Source: Acidimicrobiia bacterium (GTDB taxonomy: Bacteria > Actinomycetota > Acidimicrobiia > IMCC26256 > JAMXLJ01). Taken from it: a DNA stretch of 64,000 bases. The notes beneath the pieces are model-generated. The model made no database searches. It was not told the origin of the DNA and worked only from the letters and a program-made list of their open reading frames with translations. A program made the position numbers and the translations under genes. Positions 36,169-45,382 of the stretch are shown one piece after another. Each line of letters starts with the position of its first letter. Positions within the stretch are counted from its first letter, which is position 1. The stretch covers positions 1-64,000 of the forward strand of contig DASRES010000077.1 of assembly GCA_035651955.1 (NCBI GenBank), read 5' to 3'.

Positions 36169-37719
36169 CTACGCGGGGATGCGCGACGGGTCCGCGTACG
36201 CGAGCAGCGCGGCGCGGTCCTCGGGCAGCACGAACCCGGCCTTGATCGCGGCGTCGGCCGCAGCGGCGTAGCGCTGCTCGTACACGGCGCGCGACGGGTA
36301 CAGCTGCGCGAGCCGTGACGCCGGCAGCGGTGTCGTCGACCCGAGGAGCAGGCAGATCGTCGACGGGTTCGGGCCCGGTGCACCCGAGAGGACCGCGACC
36401 GGCACGTCGACGGGCGGCGTGCGGACGCCGCCGAGCGCGATGCCGTCCGCGTTCCGCCGGACAACGGGCTTCGGGCTGTCGGTGACCTCGATGCGGGGCG
36501 CGACGGGCGGCGCCGCGCCGGTCGTGAGCCACGTGGTCAACGCGCGCAGCGCCGCCTTGGCGACGATGTGCATGGGCCCGTCGTTGATCGGCACGCCGCA
36601 GTTCAGGACCTTCGCGTTCGCGGCCCCGACGAGGTGCACGTCGGCGTGCGCGGTGCCGGGGACCTCCCAGAGGCGGAAGTGGTCGGTGTCGGGCTGGCGC
36701 GCCGCGACGGAGTCCAGGATGCTCGACACGTCGGTCTCGGTCTGGATGTCCATCACGGGCGCGTCCTGGTCCGTGCGGAAGATCGTGGGCGTCCCGTTCA
36801 GCGCGCCGGCCAGGTCCGCGTACTTGCCCGGCGCGACGAGGGGCAGCCCGATGGCACCGCGGCTGTGCACGAAGAAGCCGTCGAACGCGTGCGACAGCGG
36901 TTGCACGCCGTTGTCGTAGGTGACCAACGCGAACGCGGATTGCGACTCACCCGCCGCGATGACGCGCTGCGGCCGGACACCGTCGAGACCGGCGCCGTCG
37001 CGCACGGCGCGCGCGACCTGCGTGAAGATGTCGAACGAGTACCCGTCGCCGGGGTGCTCCAGCGTGCCGTAGCGCGGCGGGTCGATGGCCTTGAGGCCCT
37101 TCCCGGCGTCCTCCGCGCCCGCGACACCCGTCACCTTGACGAGGACGGGGCCACCCTCCACGCCGATGCGCTGCGCGGACACGCCGACCCAGATGTCGCC
37201 GCGCCGGACGATCTCCTCCGCGGTGCTCACCCACTCCGGGTTCGCGTCCACGCCTCCGCTGACGTTCAGCCACTCGACCACGACCGTCCCGCTGAACCGT
37301 GACGTCTTGGCCGGTGCCCGCACGAGCACGCGCGTGCGGTACGGCGCCGTCGCGTCGGGGACGAACGTCCACCGGCCGTCGTGCGTGAACGGTGTCGTCG
37401 CGCGGTACGACGTCGCGGTGCCGGCCGCGAGGTACTCGCGCTGGACGTAGCCGTCACGGGCGAGGTCCGGCGGCGTGCCCTCGCCGAGGTACACGCCGCG
37501 CCCGCCGGTCAGCTGGGTCGACATGGTCGCCGCCGGCCCGCGCGTGGCCTGGGCGCGCGCGACGGTCGTCGAGGACGAGCTCTTGTTGGACGTCTTCCTG
37601 CTGCCACCCGAGCAGGCCGCCACACCCACGAGCGCCACGCACGCCACGACGGTCCCGAGACGCATCCGCATGGCGCGGCACGTTCGGCGAACGTGCGCGC
37701 CCGTGGCCGCGCCCTTCAC
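36169..37719 (-). CDS. alpha/beta-hydrolase domain lipoprotein (Abhydrolase_10 type)
   Basis: A 516-residue lipoprotein with an unusually long N-terminal region before the hydrophobic core and lipobox Cys near residue 36 (VGVAAC). It resembles the alpha/beta hydrolase domain-containing proteins of PF20091: VVVEWLNVSGGVD, WVGVSAQRIGVEG, the nucleophile elbow GESQSA, and a late His in PGTAHADVHL. It probably cleaves an ester outside the cell. GTG 37719 overlaps the previous gene's TGA (GTGA); ATG 37671 would give a more usual signal peptide. It is convergent with the acyl-CoA ligase after 9 bases and could act upstream of the island. Confidence 0.82.
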   Translation of the reverse strand: MKGAATGAHVRRTCRAMRMRLGTVVACVALVGVAACSGGSRKTSNKSSSSTTVARAQATRGPAATMSTQLTGGRGVYLGEGTPPDLARDGYVQREYLAAGTATSYRATTPFTHDGRWTFVPDATAPYRTRVLVRAPAKTSRFSGTVVVEWLNVSGGVDANPEWVSTAEEIVRRGDIWVGVSAQRIGVEGGPVLVKVTGVAGAEDAGKGLKAIDPPRYGTLEHPGDGYSFDIFTQVARAVRDGAGLDGVRPQRVIAAGESQSAFALVTYDNGVQPLSHAFDGFFVHSRGAIGLPLVAPGKYADLAGALNGTPTIFRTDQDAPVMDIQTETDVSSILDSVAARQPDTDHFRLWEVPGTAHADVHLVGAANAKVLNCGVPINDGPMHIVAKAALRALTTWLTTGAAPPVAPRIEVTDSPKPVVRRNADGIALGGVRTPPVDVPVAVLSGAPGPNPSTICLLLGSTTPLPASRLAQLYPSRAVYEQRYAAAADAAIKAGFVLPEDRAALLAYADPSRIPA

Positions 37720-38252
37720 GACCGCCGCGAGATGAGCTGGTTCGCGGGCGCGTCGCGGTCGAGCAGGCGCGCCTGCTCGTCCGCGCCGAGCACGGGCAGC
37801 GGGCCGTCGAGCACCCCGAGCTGCCGCAGCATCGACGCCTGGTCCCAGTAGATGTGCTCCGACGCGATCCTGTCGCCCTCGAACCCGATGACCGCGACGT
37901 GGGGGAGCGCGACGCGCCGACCCGTCGCGGGGATGCCGGGCACGAGCCAGTCGACCTGCAGGCTGTGGGTGAACTCGAACACGAACTCGTCGACGAGACG
38001 CTCCGGCGTCACGGTCCGCGTGAGGAGCGTGAGCGTCGCGTCCGGGGGTGTCTGCGGGATGAAGATCTCCGCGTAGAACCGGCGCAACGGCTCACGGCCC
38101 GTCGCCCCGGTGCCGGCGGGGACGTGCACGAGGACGGGATCGTCCGTCATCGTCGCGATCGCCGCGTCGGCGTCCTTCAGCTCGAACTCGGCCGCGGTGT
38201 GCCGCTCCCAGGTGTCCGCGAGGGCCTGGAGCGCGGGCGTGAGCGGCGACAT
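37716..38252 (-). CDS. SnoaL-like (NTF2-fold) ester cyclase family protein
   Basis: A 178-residue NTF2-fold protein with a helical start (LTPALQALADTWERHTAAEF), a sheet region DDPVLVHVPAGTG and FVFEFTHSLQVDWLVPG, and a His-rich end (ASEHIYWDQASML). The family includes polyketide cyclases, dehydratases and many uncharacterised proteins. ATG 38252 is preferred over a start further upstream because it matches the family's N-terminus. The stop overlaps the hydrolase start. The pair is divergent from the beta-helix lipoprotein. Confidence 0.78.
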   Translation of the reverse strand: MSPLTPALQALADTWERHTAAEFELKDADAAIATMTDDPVLVHVPAGTGATGREPLRRFYAEIFIPQTPPDATLTLLTRTVTPERLVDEFVFEFTHSLQVDWLVPGIPATGRRVALPHVAVIGFEGDRIASEHIYWDQASMLRQLGVLDGPLPVLGADEQARLLDRDAPANQLISRRS

Positions 38253-38323
38253 CGCCCGCACGATGGCACCGAACGGCGCCGACTGCACGCGCGACACCCA
38301 CGAGCGCGGCCCGGCCCGCGAAC

Positions 38324-39238
38324 ATGTCCCCCGTGCGGGGAGGCCAGGCGCGTCGGCCGGCTGTCGTCGCGGCCGTCGTCGCCGCGTTCGCGTGCGCGCT
38401 CACGGCGTGTCACGGCGGGTCGGGCAAGCACGCCCGGCACGCGAGCGCGGCACCCACGTCCAGCTCGATCCCGTTCAGCGTGCCGTCGAGCACCACGCCC
38501 GCGTCGAGCCTCCCGCCGACGACGGCCGCGCCCGCGGCCGGCAACGCCTGCACACGCGGTCCCGACCGCACCGCGGCCGTCAACACGTTCATCGCCGAGA
38601 CGCGTGACGGCGCGACCCTGCGGTTTCCCGCGGGCATCTGCCTCCGTGTCGACGGCACCGTGAACGTCGTCGGCCGTCACGGCATCACGATCGACGGCAA
38701 CGGCGCGATGTTCGTCCGCACGACCGCGCAGTCAGGTGCCTTCTCACCCCAGTGGCTGGTGCAGACGTCGTCCGGGATCACGCTCACCGGTCTGGACATC
38801 GTCGGACCGAAGCCGCAGGGCGCGGGCTTCGACCACGACTACGAGGGCCAGCCGGGCGTCGCCATCGACAGCAGCACGAACGTGACGTTCGAGCACGGCG
38901 TCGTCAGCAACGTCTGGGGTGACTTCTTCCGGATCTCGAACCGCACCGACGGCGTGCGCATCACCGACAACCAGCTCACCGAGGCCGGGAGGCAGGGACT
39001 GGCCGTGGTCGGTGGGTCGCACATCACGTTCGACGGGAACGTCGTGACGCGCGCGCGACGCTTCGCCGTCGACCTCGAGCCGTACCCGTCGACACCGGTG
39101 CGCGGGGTCGTCATCACGAACAACCGGTTCTTCGACCCGTCCGTCGGGTTCGTGTGCGCGACGGGCTACGACAACCGCTGCGACCGCGGCTCCGCGCTCT
39201 CCGACGTGACCGTGGCGAACAACATCCAGGAGGGATGA
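38324..39238 (+). CDS. parallel beta-helix lipoprotein
   Basis: A 304-residue lipoprotein: lipobox Cys near residue 29, a Ser/Thr/Pro linker to about 70, then a right-handed beta-helix of pectate-lyase type built from repeated short strands (GITIDGNGAMFV, GITLTGLDIVG, NVTFEHGVVSN, GVRITDNQLTE, HITFDGNVVTR, GVVITNNRFFD). Two Cys near the end (FVCATGYDNRCD) may form a disulfide. Such folds usually bind or cleave polysaccharides; no catalytic residues can be assigned. Confidence 0.85.
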   Translation: MSPVRGGQARRPAVVAAVVAAFACALTACHGGSGKHARHASAAPTSSSIPFSVPSSTTPASSLPPTTAAPAAGNACTRGPDRTAAVNTFIAETRDGATLRFPAGICLRVDGTVNVVGRHGITIDGNGAMFVRTTAQSGAFSPQWLVQTSSGITLTGLDIVGPKPQGAGFDHDYEGQPGVAIDSSTNVTFEHGVVSNVWGDFFRISNRTDGVRITDNQLTEAGRQGLAVVGGSHITFDGNVVTRARRFAVDLEPYPSTPVRGVVITNNRFFDPSVGFVCATGYDNRCDRGSALSDVTVANNIQEG

Positions 39239-39257
39239 CCCGAGGGGCCGCGCGCGC

Positions 39258-39761
39258 TCAGCCGTTCGGTGTCGCGCCCGGCGTCGTGGACCCCATGCCG
39301 GCCTGCTCGGACTGCTCGCCCTCCTGGTGCGCCCCGCTCGCCTCGACCGGCCTCGGGTGCGCGCCGCCGACCGCGACGTGACGGGGCTGGCTGGCCTGGC
39401 TGGCCGGCACGCGCAGCGTCAGGACGCCGTTGTCGTAGCTCGCCTCGAGCCGGTCCGTGTCGAGGTTGTCGCCCACGTAGATCTGGCGCTCGAAGCGCAT
39501 GTGCGCGCGCTCGCACACGACGACGTCGTCGCCCTCACGGTGACCCGAGCCGCGCTCGGCCCGCACGGAGATGACGTTCCGGTCGATGCTCACGTCGATG
39601 TCGTCCGGCGACACGCCGGGGAGGTCGAGCTCCACGACGTAGGTGTCGCCGGTCCGGTAGACGTCCATCGGCATCGTCATGCGGCGCGTCCCGCCGTCGC
39701 CGACGAGCCGTTCGAACATCCGGTCGAGTCGCGAGAACGGATCGAACTGGGTGATGGTCAT
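39258..39761 (-). CDS. Hsp20/alpha-crystallin family small heat-shock protein
   Basis: A 167-residue ATP-independent holdase chaperone. Seen are DPFSRLDRMFERLV at the N-terminus, the crystallin domain with YVVELDLPGVSPDDIDVSID (20 residues) and the conserved A-x-x-x-NGVLTL equivalent ASYDNGVLTLRVP. The acidic, Gly-rich tail is longer than usual. ATG 39761 has AAGGAG upstream. I see neither a CIRCE nor a HAIR element in the 156-base gap before mrpA. It is convergent with the beta-helix gene. Confidence 0.95.
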   Translation of the reverse strand: MTITQFDPFSRLDRMFERLVGDGGTRRMTMPMDVYRTGDTYVVELDLPGVSPDDIDVSIDRNVISVRAERGSGHREGDDVVVCERAHMRFERQIYVGDNLDTDRLEASYDNGVLTLRVPASQASQPRHVAVGGAHPRPVEASGAHQEGEQSEQAGMGSTTPGATPNG

Positions 39762-39869
39762 GGCGACTCCTTGCGACGTTCCTTCGCCGCGCGAAGTACC
39801 CACCGGCCCGCGCCCGTGATGCACGCCGCGAAGCGATTGCGCGCCGGCGCGGCGCGAAGGAGCGCCAGG

Positions 39870-39921
39870 TAGGGTCCGCTCGGTGCGCGCCCGGTCCGCA
39901 GACGCGGCGGTCACCCGCTGA
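39870..39921 (+). CDS. possible leaderless 12-codon leader ORF before mrpA
   Basis: TAGGGT (39870-39875) stands 7 bases before GTG 39883, matching the leaderless pattern in the window. The ORF from GTG 39883 reads 12 codons and ends at TGA 39919-39921, overlapping a CTG (CTGA) that opens the mrpA frame. It is either a leader peptide coupled to mrpA or the true mrpA start separated from the rest by a one-base indel. Confidence 0.35.
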
Positions 39922-42716
39922 TCGGCGTCGTCGCTCTCTACGGCGTCGTCGCCGTCGTCGTCCTGCCGCTCGGGTCGCGGTGGCGGCGCGGCGTGTTCCC
40001 AGTCGCCGTCGTCGCGCCCGCGGTGACGATCGGATGGATCGCCACGTGTCTCGGACGCGTGCTCGACGGGCACCCGGTGACCCAGCGCGTCACGTGGGTC
40101 GCCGGGCTCGACCTGTCGATGGACCTGCGCCTCGACGGGCTCTCCGCGACGATGACGCTCGTCGTCGCGGCGATCGGTGTGCTCGTCCTCGCCTACGCCG
40201 CCTGCTACGCGCGTCGCGAGACGCCCGACACGGGCCGGCTCGCCGCGCTGCTGCTGCTGTTCGCGGGAGCCATGGTGGGGCTCGTCCTCGCCGACGACCT
40301 GTTCGCGTTGTACGCGTTCTGGGAGATCACGTCCGTCACGTCGTACCTGCTGATCGGCACCGATCACCGCGACGCCGAGGCGCGCGCCGCCGCACTGCAG
40401 GCGCTGCTCGTCACCGGGGCGGGCGGGCTCGCGATGCTCGCCGGGTTGGTCGTCCTCGCGCAGCACACCGGCACGTCGACGATCAGCGGCCTCGCCGCGC
40501 ACGGCGTGCCGGGCGGCGGCGCGACGACGGCCGCGCTCGTGCTCGTCCTCGCCGGCGCGTTCACGAAGTCGGCGCAGTACCCGTTCCACGCGTGGCTGCC
40601 CGGCGCGATGGCGGCACCGACGCCCGTCAGCGCGTACCTCCACTCGGCGACGATGGTGACGGCGGGCGTCTACCTGATCGCACGCCTCGCGCCGGTGGTC
40701 GCCGGCGCCGGCGTCTGGCGATCACTCGTGCTGACGGTCGGCGCCGTCACGCTCCTCGCCGGCGCGCTCCGCGCGCTGCGCCAGGACGATCTCAAGCTCC
40801 TGCTCGCCTTCGGGACGGTCAGCCAGCTCGGACTGATGGTCGTGCTGTTCGGCGCGGCGACGCCCGCGGCCTCGACCGCGGGCTGGGTGCTGCTCGTCGC
40901 GCACGCCGCGTTCAAGGCGGCGCTGTTCATGGTCGTCGGCATCCTCGACCGGTGCGCCGGGACGCGTGACGTCCGCCGGATGCCCGCGCTCGACGGGCGC
41001 TGGCGCGTGGTCGAGGCCGTCACGCTCCTCGCGCTGGTCTCGATGGTCGGCGTGCCGCTCGGGATGGGGTTCGTGGCCAAGGAGTCGGCGTACGACGCGC
41101 TCGGTCGCGCGCCGTTCGCCGGCGCGCACGTGCTGCTGGCCGTAGTGATCGTCGGGTCGATGCTCACCGTCGCGTACGGCGCCAGGTTCTACGTCGCGAC
41201 GTTCGTCCGGCCCCGGCGCGAGCGGCGGCCAGTCGGCCCCGGAGGACCGGGCGTCCCTTCCTTGCCGTTCGTCGCGCCTGCCGCGCTGCTCGCGCTCGCG
41301 GGTCTCGTCCTCGGTGTGGCACCGTCACTCGCGGACCCGCTCGTGACCGCGACGGCGCGCGCGCTGGGCGAGCCGTCGGCGACGGTGCATCTCGCGTTCT
41401 GGCACGGGTGGACCGTGACGCTCGCGCTGTCCGCGCTCACGCTCGCGGGTGGCGCGACGGTCGCCGCGCTCGACGGCCGGGTCCAGCGGGTGCTGCGCGC
41501 GGGCGGACGTCGGTTCGGGGCGGACCGCGCCTACGTCGGGCTGCTGCGTGGCGTGCGCGCTGGGTCGCGCGTCGTCACGGGGGTCGTGCAGAACGGCTCG
41601 TTGCCGATCTATGCCGGCGTCGTGCTCGCCGCCGCGGCGGCGATCCCGGGAATCGTGATGCTCTCGTCGGTGCACTGGCCCGGCTGGCCGGCTGCGATCG
41701 GGCCGGCGGGGAACCTGCCGCTCGCCGGACTGGTCGTGGTCGCCGCGCTCGGCGCCGCGATCATCCGGCGGCGCTTCGCTGCCGCGCTCCTCCTCGGCGC
41801 GGTCGGGTACGGCATGGCCGGCCTGTTCGTCGTGCACGGCGCGCCCGACCTCGCGCTGACGCAGGCGGCGGTCGAGACGCTGTCGACCGTGCTGTTCGTG
41901 CTCGTCCTGCGCCGGCTCCCCACCCGGTTCGTCCGCTCGTCGACGCCGCGGCGTCGCACGGTGCGACTCGTGGTCTCGGCGCTCGTCGGCGTGGTCGTGT
42001 TCGTCTTCGCGCTCGTCGCCGCCGCGCCGCCGCACCCCACGACCGCGACCACGGAGACGATCGCGCGTGCGGTGCCCGACGGCGGCGGTCACAACGTCGT
42101 GAACGTGATCCTCGTCGACTTCCGCGGGCTCGACACGCTCGGTGAGATCACGGTGCTCGCAGCCGCGTCGATCGGTGCGGTCGCGCTCGCACGCGCCGGG
42201 CGACGGCCCCGGGCACGCGGCGAGTCGAGTCCGGCGGCCCAGCGTACGGAGCCCGTGGAGCGGGTGGCGCGCGTCGTGCGTGTCCCGTTCGTCGACGTCT
42301 CGGCGCAGGTGGTGTTCCACGCCGTGATGATGGGCTCGCTGTGGCTGCTGTTCGCGGGCCACAACCAACCGGGCGGCGGGTTCGTCGGCGGCCTCCTCGC
42401 CGGCGCCGCGATCGCGCTGCGCTACGTCGCGGGCGGCATCCGCGAGGTGCGCTCCCTGTCCCGGTTCCGGCCCTGGACCGTGCTCGGCGCCGGGCTCCTC
42501 GTGTCCTTCCTGACGGCGGCGCTGCCCGTCGCGTTCGGCCATCCGGTGCTCGAGGTCGCCACCGCGACGGTGCACCTGCCGCTCGCAGGCGCGCTGAAGC
42601 TGAGCTCCGCGCTGCTGTTCGACGTCGGCGTCTACGTCACGGTCGTCGGTGTGGTGCTCATGGTGTTCGAGGCGTTCGGCGACCCTCCCCACGCCGCGCC
42701 CGAGGAGGTGCCGTGA
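39918..42716 (+). CDS. mrpA: Na+/H+ antiporter subunit MrpA with fused MrpB domain
   Basis: A 932-residue subunit of the multi-protein Mrp antiporter. The core is an NADH-dehydrogenase ND5-like membrane domain with FWEITSVTSYLLIGTDHRDAEAR (in part), the lysine span TKSAQYPFHAWLPGAMAAPTPVSAYLHSA (in part) and HAAFKAALFM. It is followed by an MrpA C-terminal part (GAPDLALTQAAVETLSTVLF) and, from about residue 800, an MrpB domain (GHNQPGGGFVGGLLAGAA). The first canonical in-frame start is GTG 39993, but it would cut off the first span (LIGVVALYGVVAVVVLPL), so I start at CTG 39918. It heads the mrpA-C-D-E-F-G operon. Confidence 0.93.
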   Translation: MIGVVALYGVVAVVVLPLGSRWRRGVFPVAVVAPAVTIGWIATCLGRVLDGHPVTQRVTWVAGLDLSMDLRLDGLSATMTLVVAAIGVLVLAYAACYARRETPDTGRLAALLLLFAGAMVGLVLADDLFALYAFWEITSVTSYLLIGTDHRDAEARAAALQALLVTGAGGLAMLAGLVVLAQHTGTSTISGLAAHGVPGGGATTAALVLVLAGAFTKSAQYPFHAWLPGAMAAPTPVSAYLHSATMVTAGVYLIARLAPVVAGAGVWRSLVLTVGAVTLLAGALRALRQDDLKLLLAFGTVSQLGLMVVLFGAATPAASTAGWVLLVAHAAFKAALFMVVGILDRCAGTRDVRRMPALDGRWRVVEAVTLLALVSMVGVPLGMGFVAKESAYDALGRAPFAGAHVLLAVVIVGSMLTVAYGARFYVATFVRPRRERRPVGPGGPGVPSLPFVAPAALLALAGLVLGVAPSLADPLVTATARALGEPSATVHLAFWHGWTVTLALSALTLAGGATVAALDGRVQRVLRAGGRRFGADRAYVGLLRGVRAGSRVVTGVVQNGSLPIYAGVVLAAAAAIPGIVMLSSVHWPGWPAAIGPAGNLPLAGLVVVAALGAAIIRRRFAAALLLGAVGYGMAGLFVVHGAPDLALTQAAVETLSTVLFVLVLRRLPTRFVRSSTPRRRTVRLVVSALVGVVVFVFALVAAAPPHPTTATTETIARAVPDGGGHNVVNVILVDFRGLDTLGEITVLAAASIGAVALARAGRRPRARGESSPAAQRTEPVERVARVVRVPFVDVSAQVVFHAVMMGSLWLLFAGHNQPGGGFVGGLLAGAAIALRYVAGGIREVRSLSRFRPWTVLGAGLLVSFLTAALPVAFGHPVLEVATATVHLPLAGALKLSSALLFDVGVYVTVVGVVLMVFEAFGDPPHAAPEEVP

Positions 42717-43126
42717 GCATCGTCCTCGCGGCTACGGCTGCGATCCTGTTCGCCTCGGGCACGTACCTGGTGCTCCAGCGCACGCTCAGCCGCATCGTCA
42801 TCGGGCTCGCGCTGCTGACCCACGGCGGCAACGTCCTCCTGATCGCGGCCGGACGTTGGGGGAGAGCACCGATCGCGGGCACCGGTCGTGCGCGCTCGTT
42901 CAGCGACCCGATCCCGCAGGCGCTCGCGCTGACGTCGATCGTCATCTCGTTCGCGGTGACCGCGCTGCTCCTCGCGCTCGCGTACCGGAGCTGGATCCTC
43001 ACCCGGGACGACGCGGTCGAGGACGACGTCGGTGACCGCGCGATCGCGCGCGCCGCGGGCCCGCGGCCGGGGCCGGGCGACGACGAGCGCGCGCTCGTGC
43101 ACGACGACACGGGCGCGGGCCGATGA
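42713..43126 (+). CDS. mrpC: Na+/H+ antiporter subunit MrpC
   Basis: A 137-residue NuoK-like subunit with three spans: residues about 2-20, 28-46 (VIGLALLTHGGNVLLIAAG) and 70-92 (PIPQALALTSIVISFAVTALLLAL, in part). DPIPQALALTSIVI is the family signature. The hydrophilic C-terminal tail is acidic. GTG 42713 has CGAGGAGG upstream and overlaps the mrpA stop. The stop overlaps mrpD as ATGA. Confidence 0.93.
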   Translation: MSIVLAATAAILFASGTYLVLQRTLSRIVIGLALLTHGGNVLLIAAGRWGRAPIAGTGRARSFSDPIPQALALTSIVISFAVTALLLALAYRSWILTRDDAVEDDVGDRAIARAAGPRPGPGDDERALVHDDTGAGR

Positions 43127-44631
43127 CCTGGCTCGTCGCCGTCCCCGTCGTGCTGCCACTGGTGGGCGCGGCGGTGTCCATCCTGGCCGGCCGGTCGCGT
43201 GTCGCGCAGCGCACCGTCGGCGTCGTCGTGCTCGCGACGACGACCGCGATCGCGGTGGTCCTGCTCGTGCACGTCGACCGGAGCGGGCCGGTCGTCGCCC
43301 ACGCGGGCGGATGGCCGGCGCGCATCGGGATCGCGCTCGTCGCCGACCGGTTCGCGGCCCTGATGCTCGTGGTCGCCTCGGTCACGCTGCTCGCCGTCCT
43401 CGTGTACGCGATCGGCGAGCCCGGCGCCGAGCGCAACCACGTCGGCTTCCAGTCCGTCTACCTCGTCCTCGCCGCGGGTGTGGCGCTCGCCTTCCTCACG
43501 GGCGACCTGTTCGACCTGTTCGTCGCGTTCGAGATGATGCTCACCGCGAGCTATGTGCTCCTGACGCTCGGTGGCCGCCGCGAGCAGGTGCGGTCGGGGA
43601 CGACGTACGTCGTGTTGAGCCTGCTCTCGTCGACCCTGTTCGTGACTGCGGTCGCGCTCCTGTACTCCGCGACCGGCACCGTGAACATGGCCGTCCTCGC
43701 GCAGCGGATCCACACGCTGCCGTCGGGCACGGCGAGCGCGTTCGCGGCCTTGCTCGTCGTCGTGTTCGGGATCAAGGCCGCGCTGTTCCCGTTCTTCTTC
43801 TGGCTGCCCGACAGCTATCCGATCGCGCCGTCACCGATCACCGCGGTGTTCGCCGGATTGCTCACGAAGGTCGGGATCTATGCGCTCATCCGTACGCAGA
43901 CGCTGCTGTTCCCGGCGGGCAGCCGCCCGGGCACACTGCTGCTGGTCCTGGCCGGTGCGACGATGGTGATCGGCGTCGCGGGTGCGATCGCGCAGGACGA
44001 CGTCAAGCGCATCCTGTCGTTCGACATCGTCAGCCAGGTCGGCTACATGGTCATGGGCCTCGGCTTCTTCACGGTCGCGGGCGTCGCGGCTGCCGTCTTC
44101 TACATGGTCCAGCACATCGTCGTGAAGACGTCGTTGTTCATGACCGCCGGGCTCGTCGAGCACGCCGCGGGGACGGGAGAGCTCCCGCGACTACGCGGCC
44201 TGTTGCGCACGGCGCCGGTGCTCGCGGTCCTGTTCCTGCTGTCGGCGCTCAGCCTCGCGGGCGTCCCCCCGCTGTCGGGGTTCGTGGGGAAGCTCGCGCT
44301 CGTGGAGGCGGGGTTCCAGTCGCACGCGGCCGCGATCGTGGCCGTGAGCCTGGCCGTCTCGTTGTTGACGCTCTCCGTCATGGCCCGCATCTGGTCGGGC
44401 GCGTTCTGGGGTGCAGCCGGCGAACCCGCCGAACCCGACGGCGGCGAGGAGGCCGTCGCGCGGGTCGGCCGGCTCGGCGGACCGGTGTGGATGGTGGTCC
44501 CGACCGGCGCGCTCGTCGCGTGCGGTGTCGCGGCTGCGCTCGCGGCCGGACCGCTGTACGGGTTGAGCGTGCGGACCGCGCACGACCTGATGGAGCCGGC
44601 CCGCTACGTCCACGCGGTCGTCGGCCGATGA
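43123..44631 (+). CDS. mrpD: Na+/H+ antiporter subunit MrpD
   Basis: A 502-residue ND4/ND2-like antiporter subunit with about 14 spans. Seen are TGDLFDLFVAFEMMLTASYVLL (in part, with the conserved Glu), FGIKAALFPFFFWLPDSYPIAPSPITAVFAGLLTKVGIYA (in part, with key Lys) and VQHIVVKTSLFM. Together with MrpA it is thought to form proton and sodium channels. The ATG overlaps the mrpC stop, and the mrpE ATG overlaps its own stop. Confidence 0.95.
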   Translation: MTWLVAVPVVLPLVGAAVSILAGRSRVAQRTVGVVVLATTTAIAVVLLVHVDRSGPVVAHAGGWPARIGIALVADRFAALMLVVASVTLLAVLVYAIGEPGAERNHVGFQSVYLVLAAGVALAFLTGDLFDLFVAFEMMLTASYVLLTLGGRREQVRSGTTYVVLSLLSSTLFVTAVALLYSATGTVNMAVLAQRIHTLPSGTASAFAALLVVVFGIKAALFPFFFWLPDSYPIAPSPITAVFAGLLTKVGIYALIRTQTLLFPAGSRPGTLLLVLAGATMVIGVAGAIAQDDVKRILSFDIVSQVGYMVMGLGFFTVAGVAAAVFYMVQHIVVKTSLFMTAGLVEHAAGTGELPRLRGLLRTAPVLAVLFLLSALSLAGVPPLSGFVGKLALVEAGFQSHAAAIVAVSLAVSLLTLSVMARIWSGAFWGAAGEPAEPDGGEEAVARVGRLGGPVWMVVPTGALVACGVAAALAAGPLYGLSVRTAHDLMEPARYVHAVVGR

Positions 44632-45128
44632 GCCTGCTCGCGCGCGTCGCGCTCCTCACCGGCATCTGGCTGCTCGCGTGGGGGAGCGCGCGCCCGGAGA
44701 CCGTCGTGGCCGGGGTCGCGTCGAGCATCGTCCTGCTCGTCGCCTTCCCGCCCGCACGTGGTGCGGCACCACTGCGCCGCGGGGTCCGGCCGTTCGCGGT
44801 CGCGCGCCTGCTCGCGTACCTCGCGTGGCAGCTCGTCACGTCGAACGTCGTCGTCGCGCGCACGATCCTCAGCCGCCGCGCGCGGGTCCGCACCGGTGTC
44901 GTGGTCCACGAGCTGGCGACGGCGTCGCCGTGGGTGATGACCGTCGTCGCGAACACGATCGCGCTCACACCGGGGACGATGACGGTCGACTCGACGCGCT
45001 TCCCGCCCACGATCGAGGTCCACTTCCTGCTGCTCGATGATCCCGACGCCGCGCGGCGCGGGCTCGCCCGCCTCGAGCGGCTCGTCACCGCCGCGGTCGG
45101 TGGGACGGTCTCGCGAGGCGACGCGTGA
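44628..45128 (+). CDS. mrpE: Na+/H+ antiporter subunit MrpE
   Basis: A 166-residue subunit with N-terminal spans (LLTGIWLLAWG, ASSIVLLVAF), a central span near LLAYLAWQLVTSNVVVA, and the family motif ANTIALTPGTMTVD followed by a soluble tail (HFLLLDDPDAARRGL). ATG 44628 overlaps the mrpD stop (ATGA); the end overlaps mrpF (GTGA). Confidence 0.92.
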   Translation: MSLLARVALLTGIWLLAWGSARPETVVAGVASSIVLLVAFPPARGAAPLRRGVRPFAVARLLAYLAWQLVTSNVVVARTILSRRARVRTGVVVHELATASPWVMTVVANTIALTPGTMTVDSTRFPPTIEVHFLLLDDPDAARRGLARLERLVTAAVGGTVSRGDA

Positions 45129-45382
45129 CGCTCGCGACGTTCGTGATCCTCGGCGTCGCGGCCGGCGCGTTCATGTTCCGCCTGTGCGCGGGCCCGTCGA
45201 TCGCGGACCGCGCCATCGGGTTGAGCGGCCTCGTCGTCGCCGGCATGGGCGCGCTCGCGACCGACGCGATCCGCACACACGCGGGCGCGTACCTGCCGAC
45301 GCTCGTCGTCGTCGCGCTCGTCGGACCCGTCAGCACCGCGATGGTGGCCCGCTACATCGAGGGGCGTGACGGTGACCGGTGA
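45125..45382 (+). CDS. mrpF: Na+/H+ antiporter subunit MrpF
   Basis: An 85-residue subunit with three spans and the family motif CAGPSIADRAIGL near residues 20-32, then LPTLVVVALVGPVSTAMVAR. GTG 45125 overlaps the mrpE stop. The end overlaps mrpG by 17 bases. Confidence 0.9.
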   Translation: MTLATFVILGVAAGAFMFRLCAGPSIADRAIGLSGLVVAGMGALATDAIRTHAGAYLPTLVVVALVGPVSTAMVARYIEGRDGDR

